Shown: positions 9,107 to 17,583 of the stretch, piece after piece
Layout of the letters: every line of letters starts with the position of its first letter
Numbering within the stretch: position 1 is the stretch's first letter
NCBI RefSeq assembly: GCF_900109995.1
Contig: NZ_FOCB01000016.1
Span: 48,351 to 112,350, forward strand
DNA: 64,000 nucleotides
Origin: Pseudomonas sp. ok272
GTDB lineage: Bacteria; Pseudomonadota; Gammaproteobacteria; Pseudomonadales; Pseudomonadaceae
Direction: 5' to 3'
Translations under genes and position numbers: made by a program
The notes under the pieces: generated by a model
What the model was told of the DNA's origin: nothing
What the model saw: the letters and a program-made list of their open reading frames with translations, nothing else
Databases searched by the model: none

Positions 9107-9187
9107 AGGATCCATGGCGAACACGCATTCGCTGCCAGGCCCGCTCTCACGGATGTGGTGTGTTGGGTGTCGGATCGGCATTGCCCC

Positions 9188-9218
9188 TTGACCTTCCCAC
9201 GCGGGGAAGCTTTAGGCT
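9188..9218 (+). promoter_or_regulatory. CueR-type copA promoter with 19-bp spacer
   Basis: A -35 hexamer TTGACC and a -10 hexamer TAGGCT are separated by 19 bases, the over-long spacing typical of MerR-family promoters. The spacer holds the dyad cttcccacgcggggaag centred between the hexamers, as in known CueR/HmrR sites upstream of copA. CueR-Cu(I) would untwist this DNA to activate transcription. The copA start lies 34 bases downstream. The CueR gene is not in the window. Confidence 0.85.
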
Positions 9219-9252
9219 CTCCTTCAATAGCCGCATTCAAGGGGTAGATCCA

Positions 9253-11793
9253 ATGTCTTCTGTCCAATCAGTGACCCACTCATCCACCGCCGTCACTCGC
9301 TTGAGCCTGCCGGTCGAGGGCATGACCTGCGCCTCGTGCGTCGGGCGTGTCGAGCGTGCGCTGAATGCCGTGCCCGGTGTGCAGAAGGCGTCGGTCAATC
9401 TGGCCACGGAGCGGGCCGACCTCACCTTCACCGGCGTGCCCGACCCGCAGGCGGCGGTGCGTGCGATTGAGAAGGCCGGCTACAGCGTGCGCGAAGAGAC
9501 CACCGAGTTGGCGATTGAAGACATGACCTGCGCCTCCTGCGTGGGCCGGGTCGAGAAGGCGCTGGCCAAGGTGCCGGGCGTGCTCCAGGCCTCGGTCAAC
9601 CTGGCGACCGAGCGGGCGCGGGTGCGCCACCTGGCCGGCGTGGTGGTCACGGCCGACCTTGAGGCCGCGGTCAAACTGGCGGGCTACCAGGCTCGGCGCG
9701 TGTCCGACGACAGCACGGATGCCGGCGATCAGGACGCCGAACGCCGCGAGGACGAGGCCCGTGGATTGCGCCGTTCCTTGACGATTGCCGCGCTCTTCAC
9801 CTTGCCGGTGTTCATCCTGGAGATGGGCTCGCACCTGATCCCCGCCATGCACCATTGGGTGATGGGGGTGATGGGGCAGCAGACTAACTGGTACGTGCAG
9901 TTCGTGTTCACTACCCTGGTGTTGTTCGGCCCGGGCCTGCGGTTCTTCCATAAAGGTGTGCCGGCGTTGCTGCGCGGTGCCCCGGACATGAACTCGCTGG
10001 TCTCGGTCGGCACGGCGGCGGCGTATGGCTATTCGCTGGTGGCGACCTTTATCCCCGGCGTATTGCCGCTGGGCACGGCCAACGTGTACTTCGAGGCGGC
10101 GGCGGTGATCGTCACCTTGATCCTGCTCGGTCGTACGCTGGAAGCCCGCGCCAAGGGGCGCACCTCCCAGGCGATCAAGCGGCTCGTCGGCCTGCAGGCC
10201 AAGACGGCGCGGGTCGAGCGCAACGGCCAGACGCTGGAAATCCCCCTGGATCAAGTGACCACCGGCGACCTGGTGTTCGTGCGTCCCGGCGAGAAGGTGG
10301 CGGTCGACGGCGAGGTGGTCGAGGGCGCGTCGTATGTCGACGAGAGCATGATCAGCGGCGAGCCGGTGCCGGTGGCCAAAGGGGTGGGCAGCGAGGTCAT
10401 CGGCGGCACGATCAACAAGACCGGTGCGTTCAGTTTCCGGGTGACCAAGATCGGCGCGAACACGGTATTGGCGCAAATCATTCGCCTGGTCGAGGAGGCG
10501 CAGGGTTCCAAGCTGCCGATCCAGGCGCTGGTCGACAAGGTGACCATGTGGTTCGTCCCGGCGGTGATGGCGGCGGCCACAGCGACCTTCCTGGTCTGGT
10601 TGATCTTCGGGCCGGCCCCGGCGCTGACCTTTGCGCTGGTCAACGCGGTAGCGGTGCTGATCATTGCCTGCCCGTGCGCGATGGGGCTGGCCACGCCCAC
10701 CTCGATCATGGTCGGGACCGGGCGCGCGGCTGAACTGGGCGTGCTGTTTCGCAAGGGCGAAGCCTTACAGGCGTTGCGCGATGTGAGTGTGATTGCGCTG
10801 GACAAGACCGGCACGCTGACCAAGGGCCGCCCTGAGCTGACCGATTTGGTCCCGGCTGAAGGCTTCGAGTACAACGAAGTGCTCGGGCTGGTGGCGGCGG
10901 TGGAGACCCGCTCCGAGCACCCGATTGCCGAAGCGATTGTGGCCGCTGCCAAGTTGCGGGGCATTACCCTGGCGCCCATCGAGACCTTCGACGCGGTACC
11001 GGGCTTTGGCGTGTCGGCTCAGGTCGCCGGGCGCACCGTCGCCGTCGGCGCGGACCGCTTCATGACGAAGCTGGGGTTGGATGTCTCGAGCTTCGTCGCG
11101 ACCGCCCAGCGCCTCGGCGAGCAGGGCAAAAGCCCGCTCTACGCGGCCATCGACGGTCGCTTGGCGGCGGTGATCGCGGTCGCCGATCCGATCAAGGAAA
11201 CCACCTTTGAAGCGATCAAGGCGCTGCACGCGCTGGGTCTCAAGGTGGCGATGATCACCGGCGACAATGCGGCAACGGCCGCCGCGATTGCCAAGCAGTT
11301 GGGCATCGATGAAGTGGCGGCCGAGGTGCTGCCCGACGGCAAGGTCGCGGCGCTGAAGCAGTTCCGGGCCAACGGTGCGCGGGTCGCCTTCGTCGGCGAC
11401 GGCATCAACGACGCCCCGGCGCTGGCCGAGGCGGATGTGGGGCTTGCCATCGGCACGGGCACCGATGTGGCCATCGAGGCGGCGGACGTGGTGCTGATGT
11501 CGGGCGACCTGCGTGGCGTGCCGAATGCCATCGCCTTGAGCCAGGCGACCATCCGCAACATCAAGCAGAACCTGTTCTGGGCCTTCGCCTACAACGCCGT
11601 GCTGATCCCGGTGGCGGCCGGCGCGCTCTACCCACTGAACGGCACGCTGCTGTCGCCGATCTTCGCGGCGGCCGCGATGGCGCTCTCCAGCATCTTCGTA
11701 CTCGGCAACGCGCTGCGGCTCAATGGGTTCCGGGCGCCGATGAGTGTGGAGGGGCGTGGTGAGGCCAATCCAACCAGCGTCAAGGGGGCCTGA
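9253..11793 (+). CDS. copA: Cu(I)-exporting P1B-type ATPase CopA
   Basis: An 846-residue heavy-metal ATPase that pumps cytosolic Cu(I) to the periplasm. Two N-terminal HMA domains each carry MTCASC (residues 24-29 and 91-96). Further along are the transmembrane CPC metal site (IIACPCAMGLATP), the phosphorylation motif DKTGTLT, the actuator SGEPVPVAKG, the nucleotide-domain HP in SEHPIAEAIV, and hinge motifs MITGDN and VGDGINDAPALAEADVG. Two HMA domains plus CPC indicate the CopA1 type. The ATG is chosen because it follows the CueR promoter and starts directly before the first HMA domain; the long upstream frame is unlikely. It is probably copper-induced through CueR. Confidence 0.97.
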   Translation: MSSVQSVTHSSTAVTRLSLPVEGMTCASCVGRVERALNAVPGVQKASVNLATERADLTFTGVPDPQAAVRAIEKAGYSVREETTELAIEDMTCASCVGRVEKALAKVPGVLQASVNLATERARVRHLAGVVVTADLEAAVKLAGYQARRVSDDSTDAGDQDAERREDEARGLRRSLTIAALFTLPVFILEMGSHLIPAMHHWVMGVMGQQTNWYVQFVFTTLVLFGPGLRFFHKGVPALLRGAPDMNSLVSVGTAAAYGYSLVATFIPGVLPLGTANVYFEAAAVIVTLILLGRTLEARAKGRTSQAIKRLVGLQAKTARVERNGQTLEIPLDQVTTGDLVFVRPGEKVAVDGEVVEGASYVDESMISGEPVPVAKGVGSEVIGGTINKTGAFSFRVTKIGANTVLAQIIRLVEEAQGSKLPIQALVDKVTMWFVPAVMAAATATFLVWLIFGPAPALTFALVNAVAVLIIACPCAMGLATPTSIMVGTGRAAELGVLFRKGEALQALRDVSVIALDKTGTLTKGRPELTDLVPAEGFEYNEVLGLVAAVETRSEHPIAEAIVAAAKLRGITLAPIETFDAVPGFGVSAQVAGRTVAVGADRFMTKLGLDVSSFVATAQRLGEQGKSPLYAAIDGRLAAVIAVADPIKETTFEAIKALHALGLKVAMITGDNAATAAAIAKQLGIDEVAAEVLPDGKVAALKQFRANGARVAFVGDGINDAPALAEADVGLAIGTGTDVAIEAADVVLMSGDLRGVPNAIALSQATIRNIKQNLFWAFAYNAVLIPVAAGALYPLNGTLLSPIFAAAAMALSSIFVLGNALRLNGFRAPMSVEGRGEANPTSVKGA

Positions 11794-12183
11794 GCCGGCG
11801 TCTTCGTCGGCCAGCCGGTCTCGCTCCCACGGGGGATGTGGTTGAGCCCCAGGAGGTAGGCCGGGCGCGGACAGGGTACGAGCCTGCTCGCGAAGCAGGC
11901 GACACATCACGCATGGGCTGGCGGACGGTGGGAAGTAACGTTACATTTTCTCGCAAAAAATGACTGTCAGCCCGTATGCCCCTCATCGAACGCGGTGCGC
12001 TCCCTTTTGAGGAAACCGACCGGGTGCGTGCGCCACGTCAGTGCAACCGGCCACTTTGGGCTGCTCGGAGCACCTGATGGCCGCGACCTGGAGTAAGTGG
12101 CACGCTTTTTTCATGGAAAATCTACGCGCAAGCCTGGCCCTGGCCATTAAGTCTTGCCGACAGACATCGCACGCCTTGAGCGC
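11794..12183. other. Intergenic region with two REP halves and a small palindrome
   Basis: Two REP-like pieces are visible (tctcgctcccacggg near 11820 and acgagcctgctcgcgaagc near 11879), along with the 10-bp palindrome gtaacgttac at 11935-11944. The promoter of the following AmiC/AmiR operon should lie in the right-hand half. No gene is supported here. Confidence 0.5.
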
Positions 12184-12199
12184 CAGGTAATGAAGCCTG
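12184..12199 (+). promoter_or_regulatory. ANTAR-type hexaloop hairpin in the operon leader
   Basis: CAGGT (12184-12188) pairs with GCCTG (12195-12199), allowing one G-U pair, and closes the six-base loop AATGAA. The loop has A at position 1 and G at position 4, the identities recognised by ANTAR RNA-binding domains. The right arm is shared with the left arm of the terminator that follows, so the two structures exclude each other. This fits antitermination by the ANTAR protein encoded second in this operon. The first hairpin of a canonical pair was not identified with certainty. Confidence 0.6.
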
Positions 12200-12234
12200 A
12201 TCGACCAGTTCTCTGGTCGATCAGGTTTTTTTTT
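12196..12234 (+). terminator. Leader intrinsic terminator (attenuator) before the AmiC-like gene
   Basis: A perfect 13-bp stem (cctgatcgaccag with its complement at 12213-12225), a four-base loop and nine T residues lie 11 bases before the start codon of the next gene. A strong terminator between promoter and first gene implies controlled read-through. Confidence 0.85.
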
Positions 12235-12245
12235 GGGAAAAAAAG

Positions 12246-13385
12246 ATGCGTCGAACCATTGAGGTTGGGCTGTTGCTCTCCACCGAGGGGACTTACAAAA
12301 GTGTTGGCCGCAATGCGTTGGCCGGGGCCACGCACGCGCTCGCGCAGATTAATGCCAATGCCGATCATGACTTTGTCCTGAAGGCCACCCACCTTGATCC
12401 GCAAGGTGTGTTGCACCAGTACAGCGAAGGCGCTGTGCAGTTAATGCAGGCCGGGATTCGGCACATCTTCGGCACGACCACCTCGGCCAGTCGCAAGGAG
12501 ATCATCCCGGACCTGGAACAGAGCGCCGGCCTGCTGTGGTACGCCTGCCCGTACGAAGGGTTTGAGAGCAGCGAGCATGTGCTTTATCTGGGCGGGTGCC
12601 CGAACCAGACGTTGATCCCGTTGTTGCGCTACGCCTTGCGCACCTTTGGCGCGCGTGCCGTGCTGCTCGGTTCGAACTACAGTTGGGGCTGGGAAAGTAA
12701 TCGCGTTGCCCGTGAAGTGCTCGAAATGGCGGGCGCCGAGGTGCTGCTGGAGCGCTACATCCACCTGGACGCGACGCCCTTCAGTGAGTTGATCCAGACA
12801 CTGCTGGCGCAGCGGCCGGCGTTCGTCCTCAACAATCTGATCGGGACGTCCTCCTACGCCTTTTTGCAGCAGTTGGACGCCGCGTGCCACGCCGTTGGCT
12901 GGCGCCTGCCGGTGTTGAGCTGCAACCTGACCGAGGCCGAGCTGGCGGATGTCGGCGACATGCGCAGCCTGCGCGTGCTGTCGTGCGGGCCATTCTTTGA
13001 AGCCGTTGCCCCGGCGTTCAGCCAGCAGCAGCACATGCTGCATGGGGCCTATCCGATTTCGCACTTCTACACCGGGATGTACGTGGCCCTGCACCTGTTT
13101 GCCCGCGCACTGGAGCAGTGCGGCAGCGATGATCCCGAGGGGATCTGCCGCTACGTCTACGATCACCCGCAGGACAGTGTGTTCGGCACCCTGGACGTCG
13201 CCGAGCGCAACAACCACAGCAGCCAGCCGTGCCACATTGCCGAACTGCGCGGGGGGCGCTTCGTGGTCTTGCACAGTGAGGCACAGCCCGTGCCGGCGGA
13301 CCCTTACCTGACCGCCACTGACCTGAGTGAATTCCATCGCCTGCGCGCGGTTGCGCCCGCACCCCGCCTGAGGATCGTCAAATGA
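12246..13385 (+). CDS. AmiC-like ligand-binding sensor (transporter substrate-binding fold)
   Basis: A 379-residue cytosolic protein of the periplasmic-binding type I fold, closest in character to AmiC, the amide sensor that holds the antiterminator AmiR inactive until ligand binds. It begins directly with IEVGLLLSTEGTYKSVGRNA and has no signal peptide, as in AmiC. Other family-like segments are HIFGTTTSASRKEIIPDLEQ and LLGSNYSWGWESNRVAREVL. It overlaps the ANTAR gene by ATGA. The neighbouring amidase and peptide-type transporter suggest an amide or peptide-like ligand rather than acetamide alone. Confidence 0.85.
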   Translation: MRRTIEVGLLLSTEGTYKSVGRNALAGATHALAQINANADHDFVLKATHLDPQGVLHQYSEGAVQLMQAGIRHIFGTTTSASRKEIIPDLEQSAGLLWYACPYEGFESSEHVLYLGGCPNQTLIPLLRYALRTFGARAVLLGSNYSWGWESNRVAREVLEMAGAEVLLERYIHLDATPFSELIQTLLAQRPAFVLNNLIGTSSYAFLQQLDAACHAVGWRLPVLSCNLTEAELADVGDMRSLRVLSCGPFFEAVAPAFSQQQHMLHGAYPISHFYTGMYVALHLFARALEQCGSDDPEGICRYVYDHPQDSVFGTLDVAERNNHSSQPCHIAELRGGRFVVLHSEAQPVPADPYLTATDLSEFHRLRAVAPAPRLRIVK

Positions 13386-13975
13386 GCCTGTTCAAACGCC
13401 CGGACTTTGAAACGGGACGGTTGCTGTTGATCGACTGCGAACCGCGCACCCTGGCCAATCTGCAAAAGAGCCTGCAACGCCTGGGGATCACCGCGCAGGT
13501 GTTGTTTGAGGACGGGGATGATTCGCTCGACGGGTGCTTTGCCGCCATCGTCGAGCTGGAGCCGTTCGCCAGCCCCGTCACCCTGCAACGCCTGAACGCA
13601 GCCGGGGTGCCGATCGTTGCGCTGACCTCCCACGAAACCCTGTCGCATATCCAGCGGGCCATCGAGTTGGGGGCGACGGCTTTGCTAAACAAGCCCATCA
13701 CCCAAGGCTCGGTCTATACCACGCTGATGATGGCGGTCGGTTTGCGTGAACGACTGGACACCGACGCCCGCACCCTCGAGACACTGCAGCAACGGCTCTT
13801 GGCCCGGCCGTTGCAGGCCCGGGCCTTGGCGCGGTTGATGGTCGAGCAGCAGATTGATGAGCATGAGGCGTATGAGCGCCTGCGCAGCCTGTCCATGCGC
13901 CTGAACCGCAGCCTGGATGACCTGTGTGCCGACATGGCGGCCGATCATCTGCAACCGAGCCGGGGCCAACTATGA
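13382..13975 (+). CDS. AmiR-like ANTAR-domain transcription antiterminator
   Basis: A 197-residue protein with an N-terminal pseudo-receiver domain (residues 12-120; LLLIDCEPRTLANLQKSLQ, AAIVELEP, GATALLNKPI) and a C-terminal ANTAR helical bundle (about 130-190; ARLMVEQQIDEHEAYERLR, SLSMRLNRSLDDL). AmiR-type ANTAR proteins bind hexaloop hairpins in leader RNA and prevent terminator formation; such a leader precedes this operon. The conserved acidic pocket of true receivers is only partly kept, consistent with control by the AmiC partner instead of phosphorylation. Start and stop overlap both neighbours by ATGA. Confidence 0.88.
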   Translation: MSLFKRPDFETGRLLLIDCEPRTLANLQKSLQRLGITAQVLFEDGDDSLDGCFAAIVELEPFASPVTLQRLNAAGVPIVALTSHETLSHIQRAIELGATALLNKPITQGSVYTTLMMAVGLRERLDTDARTLETLQQRLLARPLQARALARLMVEQQIDEHEAYERLRSLSMRLNRSLDDLCADMAADHLQPSRGQL

Positions 13976-14820
13976 AGGTGTTGCGTGCCTTGGTCAGTCG
14001 TCCGGCTGTGGCGTTGTCGCTGTTGTACATCGTGGTGGTGGTGTTGCTGGCGTTGTTTGCGCCGTGGATGAGCCCGCACGATCCCGCCGAGCAATTTGTC
14101 GAAGGCCTGTCGCTGGAGGGTGCGCCGCTGCCGCCGGATACGCCGTACCTGTTGGGCACCGATCTGCTCGGCCGTGACTTGCTCTCGCGCTTGATCTATG
14201 GCGCGCGCACTTCGCTGTTCATCGGCTTGCTCGCCAATGGCCTGGCGGTGCTGATTGGCACGCTGGTGGGGCTGACGGCGGGCTTCTTGCGCGGCTGGAT
14301 CGGCAGCACGCTGATGCGGTTCACCGACTTGATGATGGCGTTCCCGGCCTTGCTGCTGGCGATTGCGCTGTCGGCGATTTTCCAGCCCAGCGTGTGGATC
14401 GTCGCGTTGGTGATCGCCATGGTCAACTGGGTGCAGATCGCCCGGGTGATCTATTCCGAGACCATTGCCCTGAGTGCCCGCGACTTCGTGGCCGTGGAGC
14501 GCACCCTGGGCGCCAGTTCGCTGCGCATCCTGTTCTCGCACCTGCTGCCGCATTTGCTGCCGACCATCCTGGTCTGGGCCACGCTGGGCATTTCCACCAC
14601 GGTGTTGCTTGAAGCGACCCTGTCGTATCTCGGGGTGGGGGTCCAGCCACCGACGCCGAGCTGGGGCAACATCATTTTCGAAAGCCAGACCTACTTCACC
14701 TCCGCGCCGTGGCTGGTGTTCTTTCCCGGGATCGCCATTGTCCTGCTGTCGCTGGCCTTCAACCTGGTCGGCGATGCGCTGCGTGACGAGCTCGATCCAA
14801 CCCTGCAAGGGAGAAGCTGA
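13972..14820 (+). CDS. ABC transporter permease, DppC/OppC type
   Basis: A 282-residue inner-membrane permease of the peptide/nickel family. It has the usual N-terminal helix (LSLLYIVVVVLLALFAPWMS), the DppC-type GTDLLGRDLLSRLIYGARTS preceding the transport domain, and the cytoplasmic EAA loop near SARDFVAVERTLGASSLRIL. It would pair with the following DppB-type permease. It overlaps the ANTAR gene by ATGA, so regulator and transporter are translationally coupled. Confidence 0.93.
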   Translation: MKVLRALVSRPAVALSLLYIVVVVLLALFAPWMSPHDPAEQFVEGLSLEGAPLPPDTPYLLGTDLLGRDLLSRLIYGARTSLFIGLLANGLAVLIGTLVGLTAGFLRGWIGSTLMRFTDLMMAFPALLLAIALSAIFQPSVWIVALVIAMVNWVQIARVIYSETIALSARDFVAVERTLGASSLRILFSHLLPHLLPTILVWATLGISTTVLLEATLSYLGVGVQPPTPSWGNIIFESQTYFTSAPWLVFFPGIAIVLLSLAFNLVGDALRDELDPTLQGRS

Positions 14821-15747
14821 ATGTTCGCCTTCATCAGTCGTCGTGTCGGCTATTCGCTGCTGATCCTGCTCGGCGTGACCTTCATCACGTATTTGCTGCT
14901 GTTCATGCTGCCGGCTGACCCCGCGCGCCAGATCGCCGGGCGCAGCGCCACCCCCGAAGTGGTGGCCGGGATTCGCACGCAGTTGGGCTTGGACCTGCCG
15001 TTCTATCAGCAATACGCCAACTACCTGGGCAACCTGGTGCAGGGCGATCTCGGCCGTTCCTACATCCAGCGCAGCCCGGTGACCGAGTTGATCGGCGCGC
15101 GCCTGCGCCCGTCACTGGAGTTGATGGCGGCGGGTATCGGCTTCGAGTTGTTGATCGGCATCAGCCTGGGGGTGATTGCTGCGCTGCGCCGTGACAGTTG
15201 GGCCGACAAAGCCCTGATGGCGCTCTCGTTCATTGGGGTGTCAGCCCCGCAGTTCATTGCGGCGATGCTGTTCCTGTACTTCTTCGCCGTGCAGTTGGAC
15301 TGGTTCCCCATGGGCGGTTATGGCGGCTTCGAACACCTGCTGTTGCCGGCCCTGACCCTGGGGATCCTGGGCAGCGGCTGGTACTCGCGCATGGTGCGTT
15401 CGTCGATGATCGAGGTGCTGCACCAGGATTTTATCCGCACCGCCCGCGCCAAAGGCCTGAGCCGGGTGCGCGTGGTCCTGCGCCATGTGCTGCCCAACGC
15501 CATCGTGCCGGTGATCCCGATGATCGGCATCGACATCGGCATCTTCATGGGCGGGCTGGTGGTGGTCGAGTCGGTCTTTGGCTGGCCGGGGATCGGCCAG
15601 TTGACGTGGCAGGCAATCCAGCAAGTCGACATCCCGGTGATCGTCGGAGTGACCACCGTGTCGGCGGTGGCCATCGTGCTGGGCAACCTGGTCGCCGACC
15701 TGGTGATCCCATGGGTCGACCCGCGCATCGACATCAAAAAACACTAA
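14821..15747 (+). CDS. ABC transporter permease, DppB/OppB type
   Basis: A 308-residue permease starting immediately after the preceding stop. It has the family N-terminus (FAFISRRVGYSLLILLGVTF), the periplasmic loop typical of DppB (AGRSATPEVVAGIRTQLGLD) and an EAA loop (IRTARAKGLSRVRVVLRHVL). With the DppC-type partner, the binding protein and the double ATPase it makes a complete oligopeptide/amide importer. Confidence 0.93.
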   Translation: MFAFISRRVGYSLLILLGVTFITYLLLFMLPADPARQIAGRSATPEVVAGIRTQLGLDLPFYQQYANYLGNLVQGDLGRSYIQRSPVTELIGARLRPSLELMAAGIGFELLIGISLGVIAALRRDSWADKALMALSFIGVSAPQFIAAMLFLYFFAVQLDWFPMGGYGGFEHLLLPALTLGILGSGWYSRMVRSSMIEVLHQDFIRTARAKGLSRVRVVLRHVLPNAIVPVIPMIGIDIGIFMGGLVVVESVFGWPGIGQLTWQAIQQVDIPVIVGVTTVSAVAIVLGNLVADLVIPWVDPRIDIKKH

Positions 15748-15776
15748 GAAACTCAACGTAGGTAAGGGGCTGGAGC

Positions 15777-17396
15777 ATGAATCGCAAAGCATTATCCTTG
15801 GCCATCGCGGCTGCTTTATTCGCCGGCAATCTGCTGGCCGATGACCTTGATCCAAACGCAAAAGACGGTGGCGCTGCGGTCATTACCTACCAGAACGACG
15901 TGGCCACGCTCGACCCGGCGATTGGTTACGACTGGCAGAACTGGTCGATGATCAAGAGCCTGTTCGACGGGCTGATGGACTATAAGCCCGGCACCACGGA
16001 GCTGACCAAGAACCTGGCGTCGGACTACACCATCTCCGAGGATGGCACCGTCTATACCTTCACCCTGAAAAAGGGCGTGAAGTTCCAGAACGGTCGTGAA
16101 CTCAAGGCCAGTGACGTCAAGTACTCCCTGGAGCGCACCGTCAACCCGAAAACCCAGAGCCCTGGCGCCGGCTTCTTCAGCTCGATCGTCGGTTATGAAG
16201 ACATGACCGGCAACAAGGCCGAGCACTTGTCGGGCATTGAGGTGCTCGACGACTACACCGTCAAGATCACGCTCAAGGCGGCGAACGCGACGTTCCTGCA
16301 GGTCATGGCGATCAACTTCTCCTTTGTCGTACCCAAGGAAGAGGTCGAGAAGTGGGGCGCCGACTTCGGCAAGCACCCGGTGGGGACCGGCGCCTACAGC
16401 CTGGCGGAGTGGAAGCTGGGGCAGCAGATTCTGTTCAAGAAGAACCCGAACTACTTCAAGGCCGGTTTGCCGCACCTCGACAGCATCTCGTTCGAGGTCG
16501 GCCAGGACCCAATGGTGGCGCTGTTGCGCTTGCAGAAGGGGGAAGTCGACATCGCCGGCGACGGCGTACCTCCGGCCAAGTTCCTGGAGTTCAAGAACGA
16601 TCCCAAGTTCAAGAACCTGGTGGTCACCGGCGATCAACTGCAAACCGGCTACCTGACCCTGAAGACCACCTTGCCGCCGTTCGATAACCTCAAGGTGCGC
16701 CAGGCGGTGAACATGGCGATCAGCAAGGATCGCATCGTGCGCATCATCAATGGCCGCGCGGTCCCGGCCAATCAGCCGCTGCCGCCGGCGATGCCGGGTT
16801 ACGACAAGGATTACAAAGGCTACGCCTACGATGTCGAAGGCGCGAAGAAGCTCCTGGCCGAAGCCGGTTTCGACAAGGGCTTCGACACCGAAATGTACGT
16901 GATGAACACCGACCCGCAGCCGCGTATCGCCCAGGCCATCCAGCAAGATCTGGCGAAGGTCGGAGTGCGGGTGAAGATCAAGTCCCTGGCGCAGGCCAAC
17001 GTGATCGCGGCCGGCAGCGCCAAGGACCAGGCGCCGATGGTGTGGTCTGGCGGGATGGCCTGGATTGCCGACTTCCCGGATCCGTCGAACTTCTACGGGC
17101 CGATCCTGGGCTGTGACAGCGCGGTGGACGGTGGCTGGAACTGGGCGTTGTATTGCAACAAGACCCTGGATGCGTTGGCCGCCAAGGCGGACAGCATGGC
17201 CAAGCCGGAACAGCAGGCCGAACGTACCGCACTGTGGCAGAAGATCTTCATCGACGTGATGGCCGATGCGCCATGGGTGCCGATCTTCAACGAGCGACGT
17301 TTCACTGTGCGCTCCTCGCGCATGGGCGGCAGCGACGCGCTGTACGTCGACCCGGTGCACATCCCGGTCAATTACAACTACATCTACCTTAAATAA
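15777..17396 (+). CDS. ABC transporter periplasmic binding protein (peptide/nickel family 5)
   Basis: A 539-residue family-5 solute-binding protein with a signal peptide (LSLAIAAALFAGNLLA). Family segments include ATLDPAIGYDWQNWSMIKSL, VYTFTLKKGVKFQNGRELKA and the C-terminal WIADFPDPSNFYGPILG, where the ligand pocket usually contributes tryptophan and aspartate. It is not a lipoprotein. The cargo is unknown; the amidase that follows suggests an amide-containing compound or short peptide. Confidence 0.92.
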   Translation: MNRKALSLAIAAALFAGNLLADDLDPNAKDGGAAVITYQNDVATLDPAIGYDWQNWSMIKSLFDGLMDYKPGTTELTKNLASDYTISEDGTVYTFTLKKGVKFQNGRELKASDVKYSLERTVNPKTQSPGAGFFSSIVGYEDMTGNKAEHLSGIEVLDDYTVKITLKAANATFLQVMAINFSFVVPKEEVEKWGADFGKHPVGTGAYSLAEWKLGQQILFKKNPNYFKAGLPHLDSISFEVGQDPMVALLRLQKGEVDIAGDGVPPAKFLEFKNDPKFKNLVVTGDQLQTGYLTLKTTLPPFDNLKVRQAVNMAISKDRIVRIINGRAVPANQPLPPAMPGYDKDYKGYAYDVEGAKKLLAEAGFDKGFDTEMYVMNTDPQPRIAQAIQQDLAKVGVRVKIKSLAQANVIAAGSAKDQAPMVWSGGMAWIADFPDPSNFYGPILGCDSAVDGGWNWALYCNKTLDALAAKADSMAKPEQQAERTALWQKIFIDVMADAPWVPIFNERRFTVRSSRMGGSDALYVDPVHIPVNYNYIYLK

Positions 17397-17428
17397 AGCG
17401 CTGTCGGTCTACGAGCCGACTCGCCTGC

Positions 17429-17450
17429 GGCCACGCGAAAAGGCGTGGCC
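17429..17450 (+). other. Intercistronic RNA hairpin
   Basis: GGCCACGC pairs perfectly with GCGTGGCC around a six-base loop, with no following T-run. It lies between the binding-protein stop and the amidase start and may protect or process the binding-protein mRNA, which is commonly made in excess. Confidence 0.5.
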
Positions 17451-17583
17451 TTACGCTCAATGCGGTTCGCCTAAGCGCGATGTTTCTGGCAACAACACCT
17501 TAGCTTGCTCGCCATAGGTGTTTTTTCGATGACCAGACTGTCTTTGGTGAGCCGCATTGTAGCCTTACGCGGAGTTTTCCCTT

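Noticed and set aside
12098..12113. Sigma-54-like promoter TGGCACG-N4-TTTCA before the AmiC-like gene
   Set aside because: The -24 GG is perfect but the -12 element reads TC instead of the nearly invariant GC, and no NtrC-type enhancer pair was seen. Left as a weak possibility only.
12120..12183. First hexaloop hairpin of a canonical ANTAR two-hairpin leader
   Set aside because: Loops with A1 and G4 exist (for example acagac) but their flanks do not pair; only the second hairpin is reported.
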